Shown here: piece by piece, positions 49,634-58,334 of the stretch
Position numbering within the stretch: the first letter of the stretch is position 1
How the letters are laid out: each line of letters starts with the position of its first letter
Source of the DNA: a virus
Virus record (IMG/VR): IMGVR_UViG_3300030419_004471
Location: 62,001-126,000 of that record
Direction: 5' to 3' (one strand)
Length of the DNA stretch: 64,000 nt
The notes under the pieces: generated by a model
The model's input: the letters and a program-made list of their open reading frames with translations, nothing else
Databases searched by the model: none
Told to the model about the DNA's origin: nothing
Program-made: the position numbers and the translations under genes

Positions 49634-50635
49634 TTAAACTTCACTTAATGATTTTTCAATCACTTTCACTATCTTATAAGGGTCTGCATTTGAAGCAGGT
49701 CTCCTATCTTCTAAATACCCAATCCAATTTTTTGAAGTTGCTTGTGGTATTCTAATTGAAGCTCCTCTATCTGATACTCCCCAACTAAATTTCTTAATTG
49801 ATTGAGTCTCATGCAAACCTGTTAATCTTTGTTCATTAGATGAGCCATAATTTTCTATATGTTCTATATGATTCTTTGCAAATGATTCAAATATTCTAAA
49901 GAATAACTCTTCACCACCTGTTTCTCTCATTTCTGTTGTTGAAAAATTAGTATGTAATCCAGAACCATTCCAATCTCCTGTGATTGGTTTTGGATGAAAT
50001 TCTACTTTCAAATTATATTTTTCTGAGATTCTATGTAAAAGATATCTTGAAATCCATAATTGGTCACAAGCTTCTTTATTACCTTTACCCATTACTTGGT
50101 ATTCCCACTGTCCTAACATTACTTCAGCATTGATTCCAGTGATATCTAAACCTGCATCTAAACATTGATTTAAGTGTTCATCTACAATATCTCTACCACT
50201 TACAAGTCCACCACCTACTGAACAATAATATTTTCCTTGTGGTGCAGGATATCCATCTTTTGGAAATCCAATAGGTTTACCATCTTTCATAAAAGTATAT
50301 TCTTGTTCGAATCCATACCAATTATCAGGATTATCTTCCAATTCTGCTCTGGTATTTGATTCGTGTGGTGTTCCATCTGTATTTAACACTTCACATAAAC
50401 AAAGAAACCCATTTTCTCTTAATGGGTCTTTTACCAACTTTACTGGTTTTAATAAACAATCTGAATAGTTTCCTTCAGCTTGTAATGTTGAACTACCATC
50501 GAATCCCCATTCAGGACAATCTTCAATAGACAAGGCCTTAGATTCAATAATTTTTGTTTTACTTCTCAAATTTGGTTCTGGTTTATAACCATCTAACCAA
50601 ATGTACTCTACTTTAAATTTTTCAAATTTAATCAT
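49634..50635 (-). CDS. glnA: Type II glutamine synthetase
   Basis: 333 residues, the length of GSII. VEYIWLDGYKP opens the beta-grasp domain; GFDGSSTLQAEGNYSDCLLK is the GSII N-terminal motif, GFEQEYTFM the metal-binding site, GDWNGSGLHTNFS the ATP/metal loop and GVSDRGASIRIP the conserved Arg segment. It makes glutamine from glutamate and ammonia. The sequence is close in pattern to the GSII of Bacteroidota, which supports host origin. A clear AAGGAG sequence lies seven bases before the ATG, unusual here. Likely to keep nitrogen flowing to nucleotide and amino sugar synthesis. Confidence 0.97.
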   Translation of the reverse strand: MIKFEKFKVEYIWLDGYKPEPNLRSKTKIIESKALSIEDCPEWGFDGSSTLQAEGNYSDCLLKPVKLVKDPLRENGFLCLCEVLNTDGTPHESNTRAELEDNPDNWYGFEQEYTFMKDGKPIGFPKDGYPAPQGKYYCSVGGGLVSGRDIVDEHLNQCLDAGLDITGINAEVMLGQWEYQVMGKGNKEACDQLWISRYLLHRISEKYNLKVEFHPKPITGDWNGSGLHTNFSTTEMRETGGEELFFRIFESFAKNHIEHIENYGSSNEQRLTGLHETQSIKKFSWGVSDRGASIRIPQATSKNWIGYLEDRRPASNADPYKIVKVIEKSLSEV

Positions 50636-50666
50636 AATATTCTCCTTTTATTTTAGTTTAAAAAAA

Positions 50667-50939
50667 TCATCGAACTATCTTCCACGATTCTACTTTGTTA
50701 CATTTTACACAAATTTTTGTATCTATTCTACCTCTGGTTGTCCAATCTTGTTCCCATAATTCTACCGTTATTGGTTCTTCACAAAAACATTCATTTTCAT
50801 TATGAGCTGGAATTGAATTCCATACACTCAATTGATTATTATTCATCCACTCATCTCTAGTGTAAACTGTCTTTTTTGGGTCATACCAATTTGGTAAAAC
50901 CTCATTTAGTGCTTTTTGTAATTTTTTATCTATTGCCAT
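50667..50939 (-). CDS. Zinc-ribbon protein
   Basis: 90 residues. NECFCEEPITVELWEQ (one Cys pair) and IDTKICVKCNKVESWKIVR (second CxxC) suggest a zinc ribbon. It lies one base from a membrane-protein gene and 31 bases upstream of glutamine synthetase. Role unknown. Confidence 0.65.
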   Translation of the reverse strand: MAIDKKLQKALNEVLPNWYDPKKTVYTRDEWMNNNQLSVWNSIPAHNENECFCEEPITVELWEQDWTTRGRIDTKICVKCNKVESWKIVR

Positions 50940-50940
50940 T

Positions 50941-51207
50941 TTAAAATCCTGTTATTAAATTCTTTGTCCAAGCTACGATTCCATTAATATTTAAAACTGC
51001 TAAGTTCCATTGTTTCCTTGATATTACTTGTATTCCCGTACAAATGAATCCTATAATAAATAACCAAGGCTCAACAGTCCAATGTGCAGCTAATATAAAA
51101 CCAGTACCCATATATCCAATTTTAGATGCTGTTTTTTCAAATTGTGTTTGCTTCCTATTATATTTTAAATATCGTATAAGAGCTCTCCACCTAATGTTTT
51201 TCAACAT
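50941..51207 (-). CDS. Small membrane protein
   Basis: 88 residues with a basic N-terminus and about two short spans (YMGTGFILAAHWTVEPWLFI and GFICTGIQVI). No family recognised. Confidence 0.6.
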   Translation of the reverse strand: MLKNIRWRALIRYLKYNRKQTQFEKTASKIGYMGTGFILAAHWTVEPWLFIIGFICTGIQVISRKQWNLAVLNINGIVAWTKNLITGF

Positions 51208-51233
51208 AATATTAATTTCATTTTCATAACTAC

Positions 51234-51283
51234 AAAAAAAGAGACATTAAATTATTAAAATCTCAATTTTTACTCTCTTTTTT
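51234..51283 (-). terminator. Intrinsic terminator
   Basis: Minus strand AAAAAAGAGA, a loop of 29 bases, TCTCTTTTTT, with a seven-T run. It closes the MoxR transcript. The stem is symmetric with A/T runs, so it could act in both directions. Confidence 0.65.
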
Positions 51284-51308
51284 AATTATATTTTAAGGTT
51301 AGGAATTC

Positions 51309-51332
51309 GGGGTAGAGAACCTACCCCTTTTT
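51309..51332. terminator. GC-rich hairpin between MoxR and the next gene
   Basis: GGGGTAG, loop AGAAC, CTACCCC in plus-strand reading, followed there by five T residues. On the minus strand it is preceded by A residues and lacks a T-run, so it may slow the polymerase or protect the mRNA end. Confidence 0.5.
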
Positions 51333-51344
51333 CCATTTGTAAAT

Positions 51345-51363
51345 AATTGATAACCTTAAAACT
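51345..51363 (-). repeat. 3' element complementary to the MoxR/VWA 5' leaders
   Basis: On the minus strand AGTTTTAAGGTTATCAATT directly follows the last codons of the MoxR gene. It is the reverse complement, apart from two missing bases, of the leader ATTGATAAAACCTTAAAACT before both the MoxR and VWA genes. Confidence 0.7.
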
Positions 51364-52576
51364 GAGGAACATCGTCCTCATTATCTTCAGTGTCCTCATC
51401 TTTCACATCATTGAATAGAGGTTCACCATTTTCATCTTTTTGATACTTCTGTACCAATTGTTTCACATAAGTTCTTTCTGAATCAACTCCACCATCCTGA
51501 GAGAAGAATGGAAAGATAGAAATCTCAGCTGCTTCACCTAATTCGAAACCGTCATAAAGTAATCCAGCCATTTCAACACTTGCTCTGGTAGAAACCATAG
51601 CGGTAAGTTTACCATTTTCACTCATCGATTGAGTTCTAGTGTGGTGTGCAATTTCAGCTACTGCTTTCAAATCATCTTCGTTTACTTCAGGAAACATATA
51701 ATTTAGTAATCCAAATTCTTCAGTATCATTAAGAACATCCATTTCGATAGTAACAAATCTATCTAAGATTGCTCTATCCATTACTCTAGTCGATGTATAT
51801 TCATTACCGATGTTAGCCGTAGCGATGAAGGTAACTCCTTCAGCCACATTCACAATCGGTGAACCTTCGGCTTCATCTAATCTCAAATATCTCTGACCAC
51901 TATCAAGAACAGTCATTAAGATGTTCCAAGCATCAGGGTGAGCCCTACTCAACTCATCTAATAGAATAACTGCGTTTGGAGTTTTGATTGCGGTAACAAA
52001 GGCAGATTCTGAAAAGAAAGTACCCTTACCTTTATCAAAGTGTGTGTTACCGATTAATGTTGCTCTTGGGTCCTGCGTAGCTCCCAAGTTAAAATAGAAA
52101 TCAGGTCTATCTAATGCCTTAACCAATGCTTTTGCAGCCATAGTTTTACCACAACCAGCAGGTCCTGTCATCATAATATTTTTTGCTCTTACAGCAGACC
52201 TAATAAGATATTTCCACTTTAGTTCTTTCATCACCAATTCTTGTGGTTTCAAAGATGTAGAACCCTTATGGATAAAATCTTTAATTGCTGTATGGTCTCC
52301 CTTATCTTCAAATTGAACACCACCATTATCGGTATTCATTGGGATAACTAATGCGTTATAAACTTCCATATCAACTTTTCTATAAACTTTTTTTCCGTTT
52401 TTGTTGATATATGCTTGAACCGCCTTACCTTCGTTGTAAGCCGATTTTCTCACACCAGTGGTGGCACCTAAAGTACCTACTTTTACACCAGTGGTATCAA
52501 TTAATTTAAATGTGTTTCCAAAGGTTTCAACTTTGTAAACTTCGTTTGGTACATAACCAGTTTTAATTTCACTCAT
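51356..52576 (-). CDS. MoxR/CbbQ-like AAA+ ATPase
   Basis: 406 residues. TGPAGCGKTMAAKALVKAL (Walker A at 138-145), AVILLDELSRAHPDAWNILM (Walker B at 205-209) and the MDRAILDRFVTIEMDV sensor region identify a MoxR-type AAA+ ATPase. The first 100 residues are extra. MoxR ATPases work with VWA-domain partners to insert metals or remodel proteins, and the VWA gene is directly upstream. It has its own promoter (P10) and a leader identical to that of the partner gene. Confidence 0.93.
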   Translation of the reverse strand: MSEIKTGYVPNEVYKVETFGNTFKLIDTTGVKVGTLGATTGVRKSAYNEGKAVQAYINKNGKKVYRKVDMEVYNALVIPMNTDNGGVQFEDKGDHTAIKDFIHKGSTSLKPQELVMKELKWKYLIRSAVRAKNIMMTGPAGCGKTMAAKALVKALDRPDFYFNLGATQDPRATLIGNTHFDKGKGTFFSESAFVTAIKTPNAVILLDELSRAHPDAWNILMTVLDSGQRYLRLDEAEGSPIVNVAEGVTFIATANIGNEYTSTRVMDRAILDRFVTIEMDVLNDTEEFGLLNYMFPEVNEDDLKAVAEIAHHTRTQSMSENGKLTAMVSTRASVEMAGLLYDGFELGEAAEISIFPFFSQDGGVDSERTYVKQLVQKYQKDENGEPLFNDVKDEDTEDNEDDVPQF

Positions 52577-52635
52577 AGTTTTAAGGTTTTATCAATTTAT
52601 ATTACTAATATACGAATTTTTCCTGAGAATTCCAA
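52577..52635 (-). promoter_or_regulatory. Bacteroidota-type promoter P10 and shared leader
   Basis: Minus strand: TTG (52633-52635), 20 bases, TATATTAG (52605-52612), then a leader TAATATAAATTGATAAAACC and TTAAAACT to the ATG. An ATATTA-N-TAATAT palindrome overlaps the -7 box. The leader is identical to that of the VWA gene. Confidence 0.82.
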
Positions 52636-52658
52636 GGAAAAATCCAATTATTTTTTGT

Positions 52659-54740
52659 TTATTTTTGTAAGAATAATTCATTTAATGTTTTTGTAATTTG
52701 ACCTACATTTTGTACATCAATCATTTTAGCTCCTTTACCATACATTGTTTTGAAATCTCTTTCATCACTACTGTAAGAACTACCATCTCCAATAAAATAA
52801 GCTAAAGTTTTAATTCCCATATTTTCAATCATCTTCACCATTTTGTTAGTATGTTGAGCTGCTCTTTCTCCACCATAGTAGAAACCAGGACCTGAATAGT
52901 AAGGTTGCCCATCTGAAAGGTTTAGGAAATAAGAATCTATATCATTATTCGAAGATAGAAATTCTTTTTCAATAGCTTCGAAACATAATCCTTCTGGTGT
53001 AGTACCATTTGGTCCAAGACCAGAAAAGTATTTTTTTACTTTGGAGAATTTATCTACTCTACTATCATAAGCCATTACAATATAAGGTTTGTTATTAGTA
53101 GTAGCTCTGAAACTTACTTGGACTTGTATGTTTTGAATCATATCAACTGCTTTACAAATCGCAACTACATTAGTCATAGTTTTACTCCACTTATCTCCAC
53201 CCATTGATGAACTAGCATCGATAGAAATATGTAGATTAGCTTTTTTATAAGAATCTAATTCACTAAATTGGAATACATTTTCGTTACCAAATCCAAGAGA
53301 TGAAATCATTCTCTTATCAATCTTACCAACTTTCTGTCTATTGAAAATAGTTGTTCTATCTTCTCCTCTTACTTGAAGTTTTTTACCCAATATAGTACCT
53401 AATTTAATTCCATCTGCAACTTCATCTTCATAATAATGAGCCATATTTCCTTCCCAATTTTTGTATGATAATGGAAACAGATGTGATTCGAAAAGTGATT
53501 TAGTAAGTTTCTTAACTACGATACATTGAGTAGTTGGATTACCATAATAATCACCACTAGCTCCCTTACCAACTTCTTTAAGTTCCGAACCTGATTCTTC
53601 AATAGCGTTAATGTTTTTTGAATCCGATTTACTAATTGATGTTTTTTGAATATCACCATCCAAAAACTTCTTTTGTTTTTCTATTTTCTTTTTAAGTAAT
53701 TGTTTTTGTCTATCAGTTAATTGAACTTCATTATCTGATTTAGAGTTTGATTTATTATTTGTTGGTTTACCACTAAGGTTATCAGGTAAGTTTTGAACAT
53801 CAATTCCACCACCACCAGTTGGAGTATCATCTGAACCACCATTTAAATCAGTACCATTTAAGATTGAGTTAGAAAACTCTTCAAACTCTTCATCACTCAT
53901 AGTTCCATCGGATGAACCTCCATCCCCTGCTTCTGAACCATCTGTACTGTCTGTTGTTTTTTGTGGTTTTAGGTTTGGAGGGTTATTATCATCTATGTTA
54001 ACATTATTTAAGTTAGATAATATTATTGTGAATATTTTTATTGCAATATCAAATGAATCTTGTGAATTCTGTAATCTACTAATATTTTTTAAATCAAGAA
54101 GTTTGTATATTTCTCTCAATCCATTTAGAGAGGAAAGTTTAGAATTCTTATTGTGAAGATTTATAATTCTAAACATATATGATGTCATACTTTCATCTGT
54201 AAATTCATTGGTTAAAAGAGCTTTATCGATTACTTTATCATTAAAGTATTTATTATACATCTTTCTATAATAATCTCTATAACCAGGTGCAGATTTAAAT
54301 ACATAATTATCAATTCTTCTATCCTCTACATAGTTCCAAAGATTTTTAATAGTTTCTTGTGAATTGTAAATACCCTTCTTAATAGCTCCCTCAGTAATGT
54401 GAATAGGGATTAACTTGTGTAATCGGTTTAATAAATCAAAATCTGAAAGTTTGATGTGAGAACCTTCGTGTAAAGCCAATCCAACAGCCACATCGAAATC
54501 TTTTGGTTCTGAAACCCTAGTACCTATAACAACTGATTTTCCATCAGTATAAGATTCTCCTCTTTCTTTGAATCTAACAGGAATAGAATCATTCGTAACA
54601 ATACTTACGAAGTTTGATATAGCTCTTTTTGATGCAGCTAATTTATAAAGGTCTAATGATTTTTTTTCTTGAGTTGAGAGGGAATCTGTGATGATATCGT
54701 TATCATCGAAAGAGTACCAATAAGAAGAATTATAATTCAT
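52659..54740 (-). CDS. VWA-domain protein with HExxH motif, partner of MoxR
   Basis: 693 residues. HEGSH (91-95) in the N-terminal part is an HExxH-type metal site, as in CoxE/VWA metallopeptidase-like proteins. A low-complexity Asp/Gly/Ser-rich linker (about 258-330) follows, then a Lys-rich helix. The C-terminal VWA domain (about 503-693) has the MIDAS DASSSMGG (508-515), GTTPEGL, and LNLSDGQP. The layout matches CobT-like metal-chelatase subunits that pair with CobS/MoxR ATPases. It may insert metal or remodel a phage or host complex. Confidence 0.9.
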   Translation of the reverse strand: MNYNSSYWYSFDDNDIITDSLSTQEKKSLDLYKLAASKRAISNFVSIVTNDSIPVRFKERGESYTDGKSVVIGTRVSEPKDFDVAVGLALHEGSHIKLSDFDLLNRLHKLIPIHITEGAIKKGIYNSQETIKNLWNYVEDRRIDNYVFKSAPGYRDYYRKMYNKYFNDKVIDKALLTNEFTDESMTSYMFRIINLHNKNSKLSSLNGLREIYKLLDLKNISRLQNSQDSFDIAIKIFTIILSNLNNVNIDDNNPPNLKPQKTTDSTDGSEAGDGGSSDGTMSDEEFEEFSNSILNGTDLNGGSDDTPTGGGGIDVQNLPDNLSGKPTNNKSNSKSDNEVQLTDRQKQLLKKKIEKQKKFLDGDIQKTSISKSDSKNINAIEESGSELKEVGKGASGDYYGNPTTQCIVVKKLTKSLFESHLFPLSYKNWEGNMAHYYEDEVADGIKLGTILGKKLQVRGEDRTTIFNRQKVGKIDKRMISSLGFGNENVFQFSELDSYKKANLHISIDASSSMGGDKWSKTMTNVVAICKAVDMIQNIQVQVSFRATTNNKPYIVMAYDSRVDKFSKVKKYFSGLGPNGTTPEGLCFEAIEKEFLSSNNDIDSYFLNLSDGQPYYSGPGFYYGGERAAQHTNKMVKMIENMGIKTLAYFIGDGSSYSSDERDFKTMYGKGAKMIDVQNVGQITKTLNELFLQK

Positions 54741-54799
54741 AGTTTTAAGGTTTTATCAATTTATATTACTAATATACAAAATATTCCTGAGAAATCCAA
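54741..54799 (-). promoter_or_regulatory. Bacteroidota-type promoter P11 and shared leader
   Basis: Minus strand: TTG (54797-54799), 20 bases, TATATTAG (54769-54776), then the same leader and ATG context as P10. Confidence 0.82.
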
Positions 54800-54816
54800 G
54801 GAATTTTGTAATTATT

Positions 54817-55044
54817 TTATCTGTATAATGTTACTACTGAACCGAAACTCTTATCGAATGTTTGGATTAGGTTTTCATAATCACCACTCATCATTTCATT
54901 CAACAAATCTTTTTCGTAAGTTTTAGTCATTCCGAATTCTTTACACAATCTTTTAGCCAAACCTAAGATAACAAAAGCATTACCATCAGGTCCTGTCAAA
55001 TCGATTTCGATTCCGTTGTTTTTGTATTTTTTACTTTTAATCAT
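54817..55044 (-). CDS. Conserved small phage protein, unknown
   Basis: 75 residues with GIEIDLTGPDGNAFVILGLA (residues 11-30), a pattern I recall from hypothetical proteins of T4-like marine phages. Promoter P12 drives it. No function recognised. Confidence 0.7.
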   Translation of the reverse strand: MIKSKKYKNNGIEIDLTGPDGNAFVILGLAKRLCKEFGMTKTYEKDLLNEMMSGDYENLIQTFDKSFGSVVTLYR

Positions 55045-55052
55045 ATCACTTA

Positions 55053-55092
55053 TTTACATAGTAAATATACGAAAAAAAGTCGAGAAATCCAA
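55053..55092 (-). promoter_or_regulatory. Bacteroidota-type promoter P12 with TTTAC palindrome
   Basis: Minus strand: TTG, 20 bases, TATATTTA, with TTTAC-ATA-GTAAA (55053-55065) over the -7 box. Confidence 0.8.
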
Positions 55093-55104
55093 GGAAAAAG
55101 TGAA

Positions 55105-55869
55105 TTATTTTTTAGAAATTTTTACCCATCCAACAGGATGTTTAAAGGGTTCGTTTATGTTAGGATATGTTATATTATATCCATCTTCACCATATATTTT
55201 TTCAATATCATCTTTGATAAAATCCCAATCGAGTTTCCAGCCATCATTAATATCAAAGTCAAATCTATACCAATATTTTTTATCTAGAACTTCAGGGTAC
55301 TCAAAATACCATACATCAGTAACACCATCTTCTAATTCAATACCAAAATCGTGTATGTATATTGTAGGTTTAACATTTTGGTTTGCTATCTCTCTTAATT
55401 CGTGAGTTAATGGATTATCAGTAAAATTATCATATCCCCCACCATGCGCATCTAAAAAGAACACATCAGTATCTTTTAATTTTAGTGATTCTAATAATTC
55501 TTTACTTGGTTGAAGAAAACTATTAATTTTATTTCTATAATGGTGGTTTTGTAAAAATCTGTATTTTGCTATTGTATAATATTCTTCATCAACTTCACAA
55601 GTAAATACATCTTCAATATCTCCACTTTCTAATAAATCTGAAAATTCTAATATAAAAGAACCGAATTCAGTTCCAGTTTCAATAAATCGCTTTCCATCTC
55701 CTTTTAAAGAATCTCTAATACTATCTACTAAATCAGTATCCATAGCTGTAACTGCTTCAGGATTTAAGAATCTATCCTTGTTGTTATCAAATTTCTCTTT
55801 TACTCTTTCAGTAAAATCCGTATCGGTATAGTTATTATCTAACCATACAAAAAAATCATTTCTATTCAT
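55105..55869 (-). CDS. SAM methyltransferase-like protein
   Basis: 254 residues. GKRFIETGTEFGSFILEFSD (near 58-77) resembles motif I with FIETG in place of LEIG; TCEVDEEYYTIAKYRF is motif II, and DVFFLDAHGGGYDN motif IV. It overlaps the cupin gene by eight bases. Target unknown. Confidence 0.72.
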   Translation of the reverse strand: MNRNDFFVWLDNNYTDTDFTERVKEKFDNNKDRFLNPEAVTAMDTDLVDSIRDSLKGDGKRFIETGTEFGSFILEFSDLLESGDIEDVFTCEVDEEYYTIAKYRFLQNHHYRNKINSFLQPSKELLESLKLKDTDVFFLDAHGGGYDNFTDNPLTHELREIANQNVKPTIYIHDFGIELEDGVTDVWYFEYPEVLDKKYWYRFDFDINDGWKLDWDFIKDDIEKIYGEDGYNITYPNINEPFKHPVGWVKISKK

Positions 55870-56254
55870 TTAAATATTTATCCATTAATGTTGATGGGTT
55901 ATCTCTATATATTCTGTAAGAGTCCTCATCGAAATGTTCTGTACTCACTTCAAATACTATTGAATTTGGTTTAAGTGATGTTAATTGATGTGGTTGTCCT
56001 CTTTCTATAGTAACAGAATCACCAACCTGTAATACATCCGTATTTAATTGTGCATTTTCTGTATCAATCCAATCAAATTTAAAACTTCCTTCTTGCACAT
56101 ACCAACTCTCTTTCTTTTTTAAATGATAGTGCATTGAAAAATTAGCATATGCTTCTTCAAACACCAATAATTTACCACAATATTCTTCATCATTATGAAC
56201 CCATAGTTCATATCCCCAAACTTTATCTACCTTTTTTGGTTTAGTTATCTTCAT
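55862..56254 (-). CDS. Cupin (mannose-6-phosphate isomerase-like)
   Basis: 130 residues. KVWGYELWVHNDEEYCGKLL opens like a type II phosphomannose isomerase; SMHYHLKKKESWYVQEGSFK is the first cupin motif with two histidines and a glutamate, and PHQLTSL carries the last. It may isomerise or epimerise a sugar phosphate, or be a metal-binding cupin. Confidence 0.78.
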   Translation of the reverse strand: MKITKPKKVDKVWGYELWVHNDEEYCGKLLVFEEAYANFSMHYHLKKKESWYVQEGSFKFDWIDTENAQLNTDVLQVGDSVTIERGQPHQLTSLKPNSIVFEVSTEHFDEDSYRIYRDNPSTLMDKYLNE

Positions 56255-56741
56255 AAAATCCTGATATTATCATTGTTAACTTATTCTCTAACGAACCATT
56301 TGCTGACATATGAATTGCTTCACTATCCCAAATGTATGCATCACCCTTTTTCCAATTGGTGATTATTTTATCTTCTACCATTATTACTTGTCCGAAAATC
56401 CAATCATTCATACAAACTAATATTCGGTATGCCTTTTCAGTAAATCCTTTATTTTTAATCATATCAAAGGAATCCCTATGTGGAGGTATAATACAACCAG
56501 GTTTCTGCATTTGAAAATTGGCATTAACTTTAACCATAGGGAACTTATCTACATATAAATTTAACCAAGTTGGAAAATCTTCTCCCCAACACTTCATCAT
56601 CTCTGTATTATCACCATAACCCATTGATTTAGCTTTTACAGAATCTTTATCTGAATGCTTATTAATCTTATGACTATGAAATTTGAAATCATTTAGATTA
56701 ATTTCATTATCAAATGGGAAATTTCCTAAAAATTTATACAT
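56241..56741 (-). CDS. Aspartyl/asparaginyl hydroxylase-like 2OG oxygenase
   Basis: 166 residues. CIIPPHRDSFDMI carries His and Asp of the iron site, AYRILVCMN a following strand, and WDSEAIHMSANGSLENKLTM the distal His and Arg/Lys region. It matches the aspartyl/asparaginyl beta-hydroxylase type. Overlaps cupin and PLP-enzyme genes by 14 and one bases. Confidence 0.78.
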   Translation of the reverse strand: MYKFLGNFPFDNEINLNDFKFHSHKINKHSDKDSVKAKSMGYGDNTEMMKCWGEDFPTWLNLYVDKFPMVKVNANFQMQKPGCIIPPHRDSFDMIKNKGFTEKAYRILVCMNDWIFGQVIMVEDKIITNWKKGDAYIWDSEAIHMSANGSLENKLTMIISGFYEDN

Positions 56742-57661
56742 TATTTAAATTTACTATCATAATAGTTTAACGTTGGGTCATCCAACATCATATCTCCTAT
56801 TTCATTGGATAAACAAATCCTTCTGAAATCAGTACCTCTATTATACATATCGAATTTTGAAGAATTGGAATTTCCTAAACCAAATATAACAGATTTGGAT
56901 GGTTCTAAATCATACTCATTACATATTAGTTCTTGCCTAACCCTATATTTGTTATAAATGTAATCGCATGGATAGTTATCTATAATATTATTACCAACAT
57001 AACAACCTACAGCTGATACCATACTCATAGAATTAGCTACATCTATTCCATCATCTTCATATTTTCTTTTCATACGAACACCTATTCTAAGTCTTTCACA
57101 GCCATAAAACCCTTTTGTTAGACTAAAAGAAATACCTTCAATACAATTATATCGTAAATCCAATAGTATATTACCAGCCATTATCATATAAGCTGCATCA
57201 ATCCATACTGGAATACCTTTCTTTTCGCATTCGGTAAGTATTAGATGTAATTCTTCTGGTTCATTACCACTATCTGAAAATGGTACTGATATAATCATAC
57301 AATCTCCATTTTGTAAAACACCCTCTTCATAAAAATGATGAGTCATATTGTTTTTTACACACAATTGATGATATAAGAAATCTCCTCTAAGAGTAACTAA
57401 TCGTTTACCACTATGTTTAAAATAAAAATTATCAAATGATTGGGATGTTCCGTGTACATAGGTTAGTTCTTTAAAATCATCTAATCCTATGATATTATTA
57501 AGTTTGGAGGCTTGAATCCAAATCTTAAATTTTTCTAAAAAAAGAGGATGTACTTCTCTTTCATAAAGGTAATCATATGATTCCTTTACCGATTTTTTTA
57601 TAAATGTAAATATATTTTTATCAGGTATTGGTCTACCTGCTTTATGAAGTTCTGTAAACAT
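56741..57661 (-). CDS. PLP-dependent aminotransferase-like protein
   Basis: 306 residues. GIPVWIDAAYMIMAG (149-163) provides the PLP-ring aspartate, and ISFSLTKGFYGCERLRIG (177-194) holds Lys183, the expected PLP lysine, in fold-type-I aminotransferase order. It is shorter than full enzymes (about 380-400 residues) at both ends, so it may be a shortened aminotransferase or a decarboxylase. With the sugar epimerases here it could make amino sugars. Confidence 0.7.
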   Translation of the reverse strand: MFTELHKAGRPIPDKNIFTFIKKSVKESYDYLYEREVHPLFLEKFKIWIQASKLNNIIGLDDFKELTYVHGTSQSFDNFYFKHSGKRLVTLRGDFLYHQLCVKNNMTHHFYEEGVLQNGDCMIISVPFSDSGNEPEELHLILTECEKKGIPVWIDAAYMIMAGNILLDLRYNCIEGISFSLTKGFYGCERLRIGVRMKRKYEDDGIDVANSMSMVSAVGCYVGNNIIDNYPCDYIYNKYRVRQELICNEYDLEPSKSVIFGLGNSNSSKFDMYNRGTDFRRICLSNEIGDMMLDDPTLNYYDSKFK

Positions 57662-57822
57662 TAATCGTAATCTTCTGTATATAACTCATCTCCACGCTCT
57701 AATCTATCATATAATTCATCGAGCATATCATATGCCTTTTGAGTAGCTTTCCAATCCTGCTCTTCAATTGCATCTTCTAAAATGGTTGTAATTCTTCCGA
57801 TTTCTTGTGTTAAATCTCCCAT
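57661..57822 (-). CDS. 53-residue acidic helical protein
   Basis: MGDLTQEIGRITTILEDAIE onward, helical and acidic, ending LYTEDYD. The stop overlaps the PLP gene's start. A GATAAATA-type element lies 17 bases upstream. No family recognised. Confidence 0.6.
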   Translation of the reverse strand: MGDLTQEIGRITTILEDAIEEQDWKATQKAYDMLDELYDRLERGDELYTEDYD

Positions 57823-57863
57823 AGTTTATTTTATTTGGAGATAAATATTAAAAAATGAAAAAA

Positions 57864-58334
57864 TTAGTATTTGTTTTCATCAGCATCTGATATTCCATCA
57901 TTATCAGAATCAGTATCTATATAATTCGGAATACCATCACCATCTACATCACCTGGTGTTGGTGCAATTCCACCAGCTCCAGTTCCTCCACAATAATTAC
58001 AATCTCCAGCAGCTGGTCCAGCTGGTGCTGGGTCATCTACTGCTTGTATTAGTGCTGTATCTGTATCTTGCTTTTGAAACCAAAAATCTATTATCTTACC
58101 ATAGGAAGCAATAAATGCACCCAAAACTAATAATAATATCTCTTTCCATTCTGCACCCATAGCTGCTTCACTAAATAGTGCAACACCTATACCAACCATT
58201 ATCAACATAAATGTTGTTAATACTAGCGATGTTATAACTAACCTATTTCTATTGGTGCTTTTCAATATTTGCAATAATTGCTTATCTGCTTCGTTCACGT
58301 TACTACCTTCCTTGGCCTCTATACTTTTTGACAT
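57864..58334 (-). CDS. Holin-like membrane protein with calcium-binding C-terminus
   Basis: 156 residues from MSKSIEAKEGSNVNEADKQL. This start is preferred because an upstream ATG (58403) would overlap the next gene throughout its length. Two membrane spans (LVITSLVLTTFMLIMVGIGV and WKEILLLVLGAFIASYGKII), then a Pro/Gly-rich linker and DVDGDGIPNYIDTDSDNDGI (about 130-150), a thrombospondin type 3-like calcium repeat. The first part resembles phage holins. A holin fused to a calcium-binding tail is unusual. Confidence 0.6.
   Translation of the reverse strand: MSKSIEAKEGSNVNEADKQLLQILKSTNRNRLVITSLVLTTFMLIMVGIGVALFSEAAMGAEWKEILLLVLGAFIASYGKIIDFWFQKQDTDTALIQAVDDPAPAGPAAGDCNYCGGTGAGGIAPTPGDVDGDGIPNYIDTDSDNDGISDADENKY

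Noticed and set aside
55016-55405. 129-codon plus-strand ORF
   Set aside because: It covers promoter P12 and the end of a methyltransferase-like gene; the translation is Ser/Ile-rich as expected for an antisense shadow.
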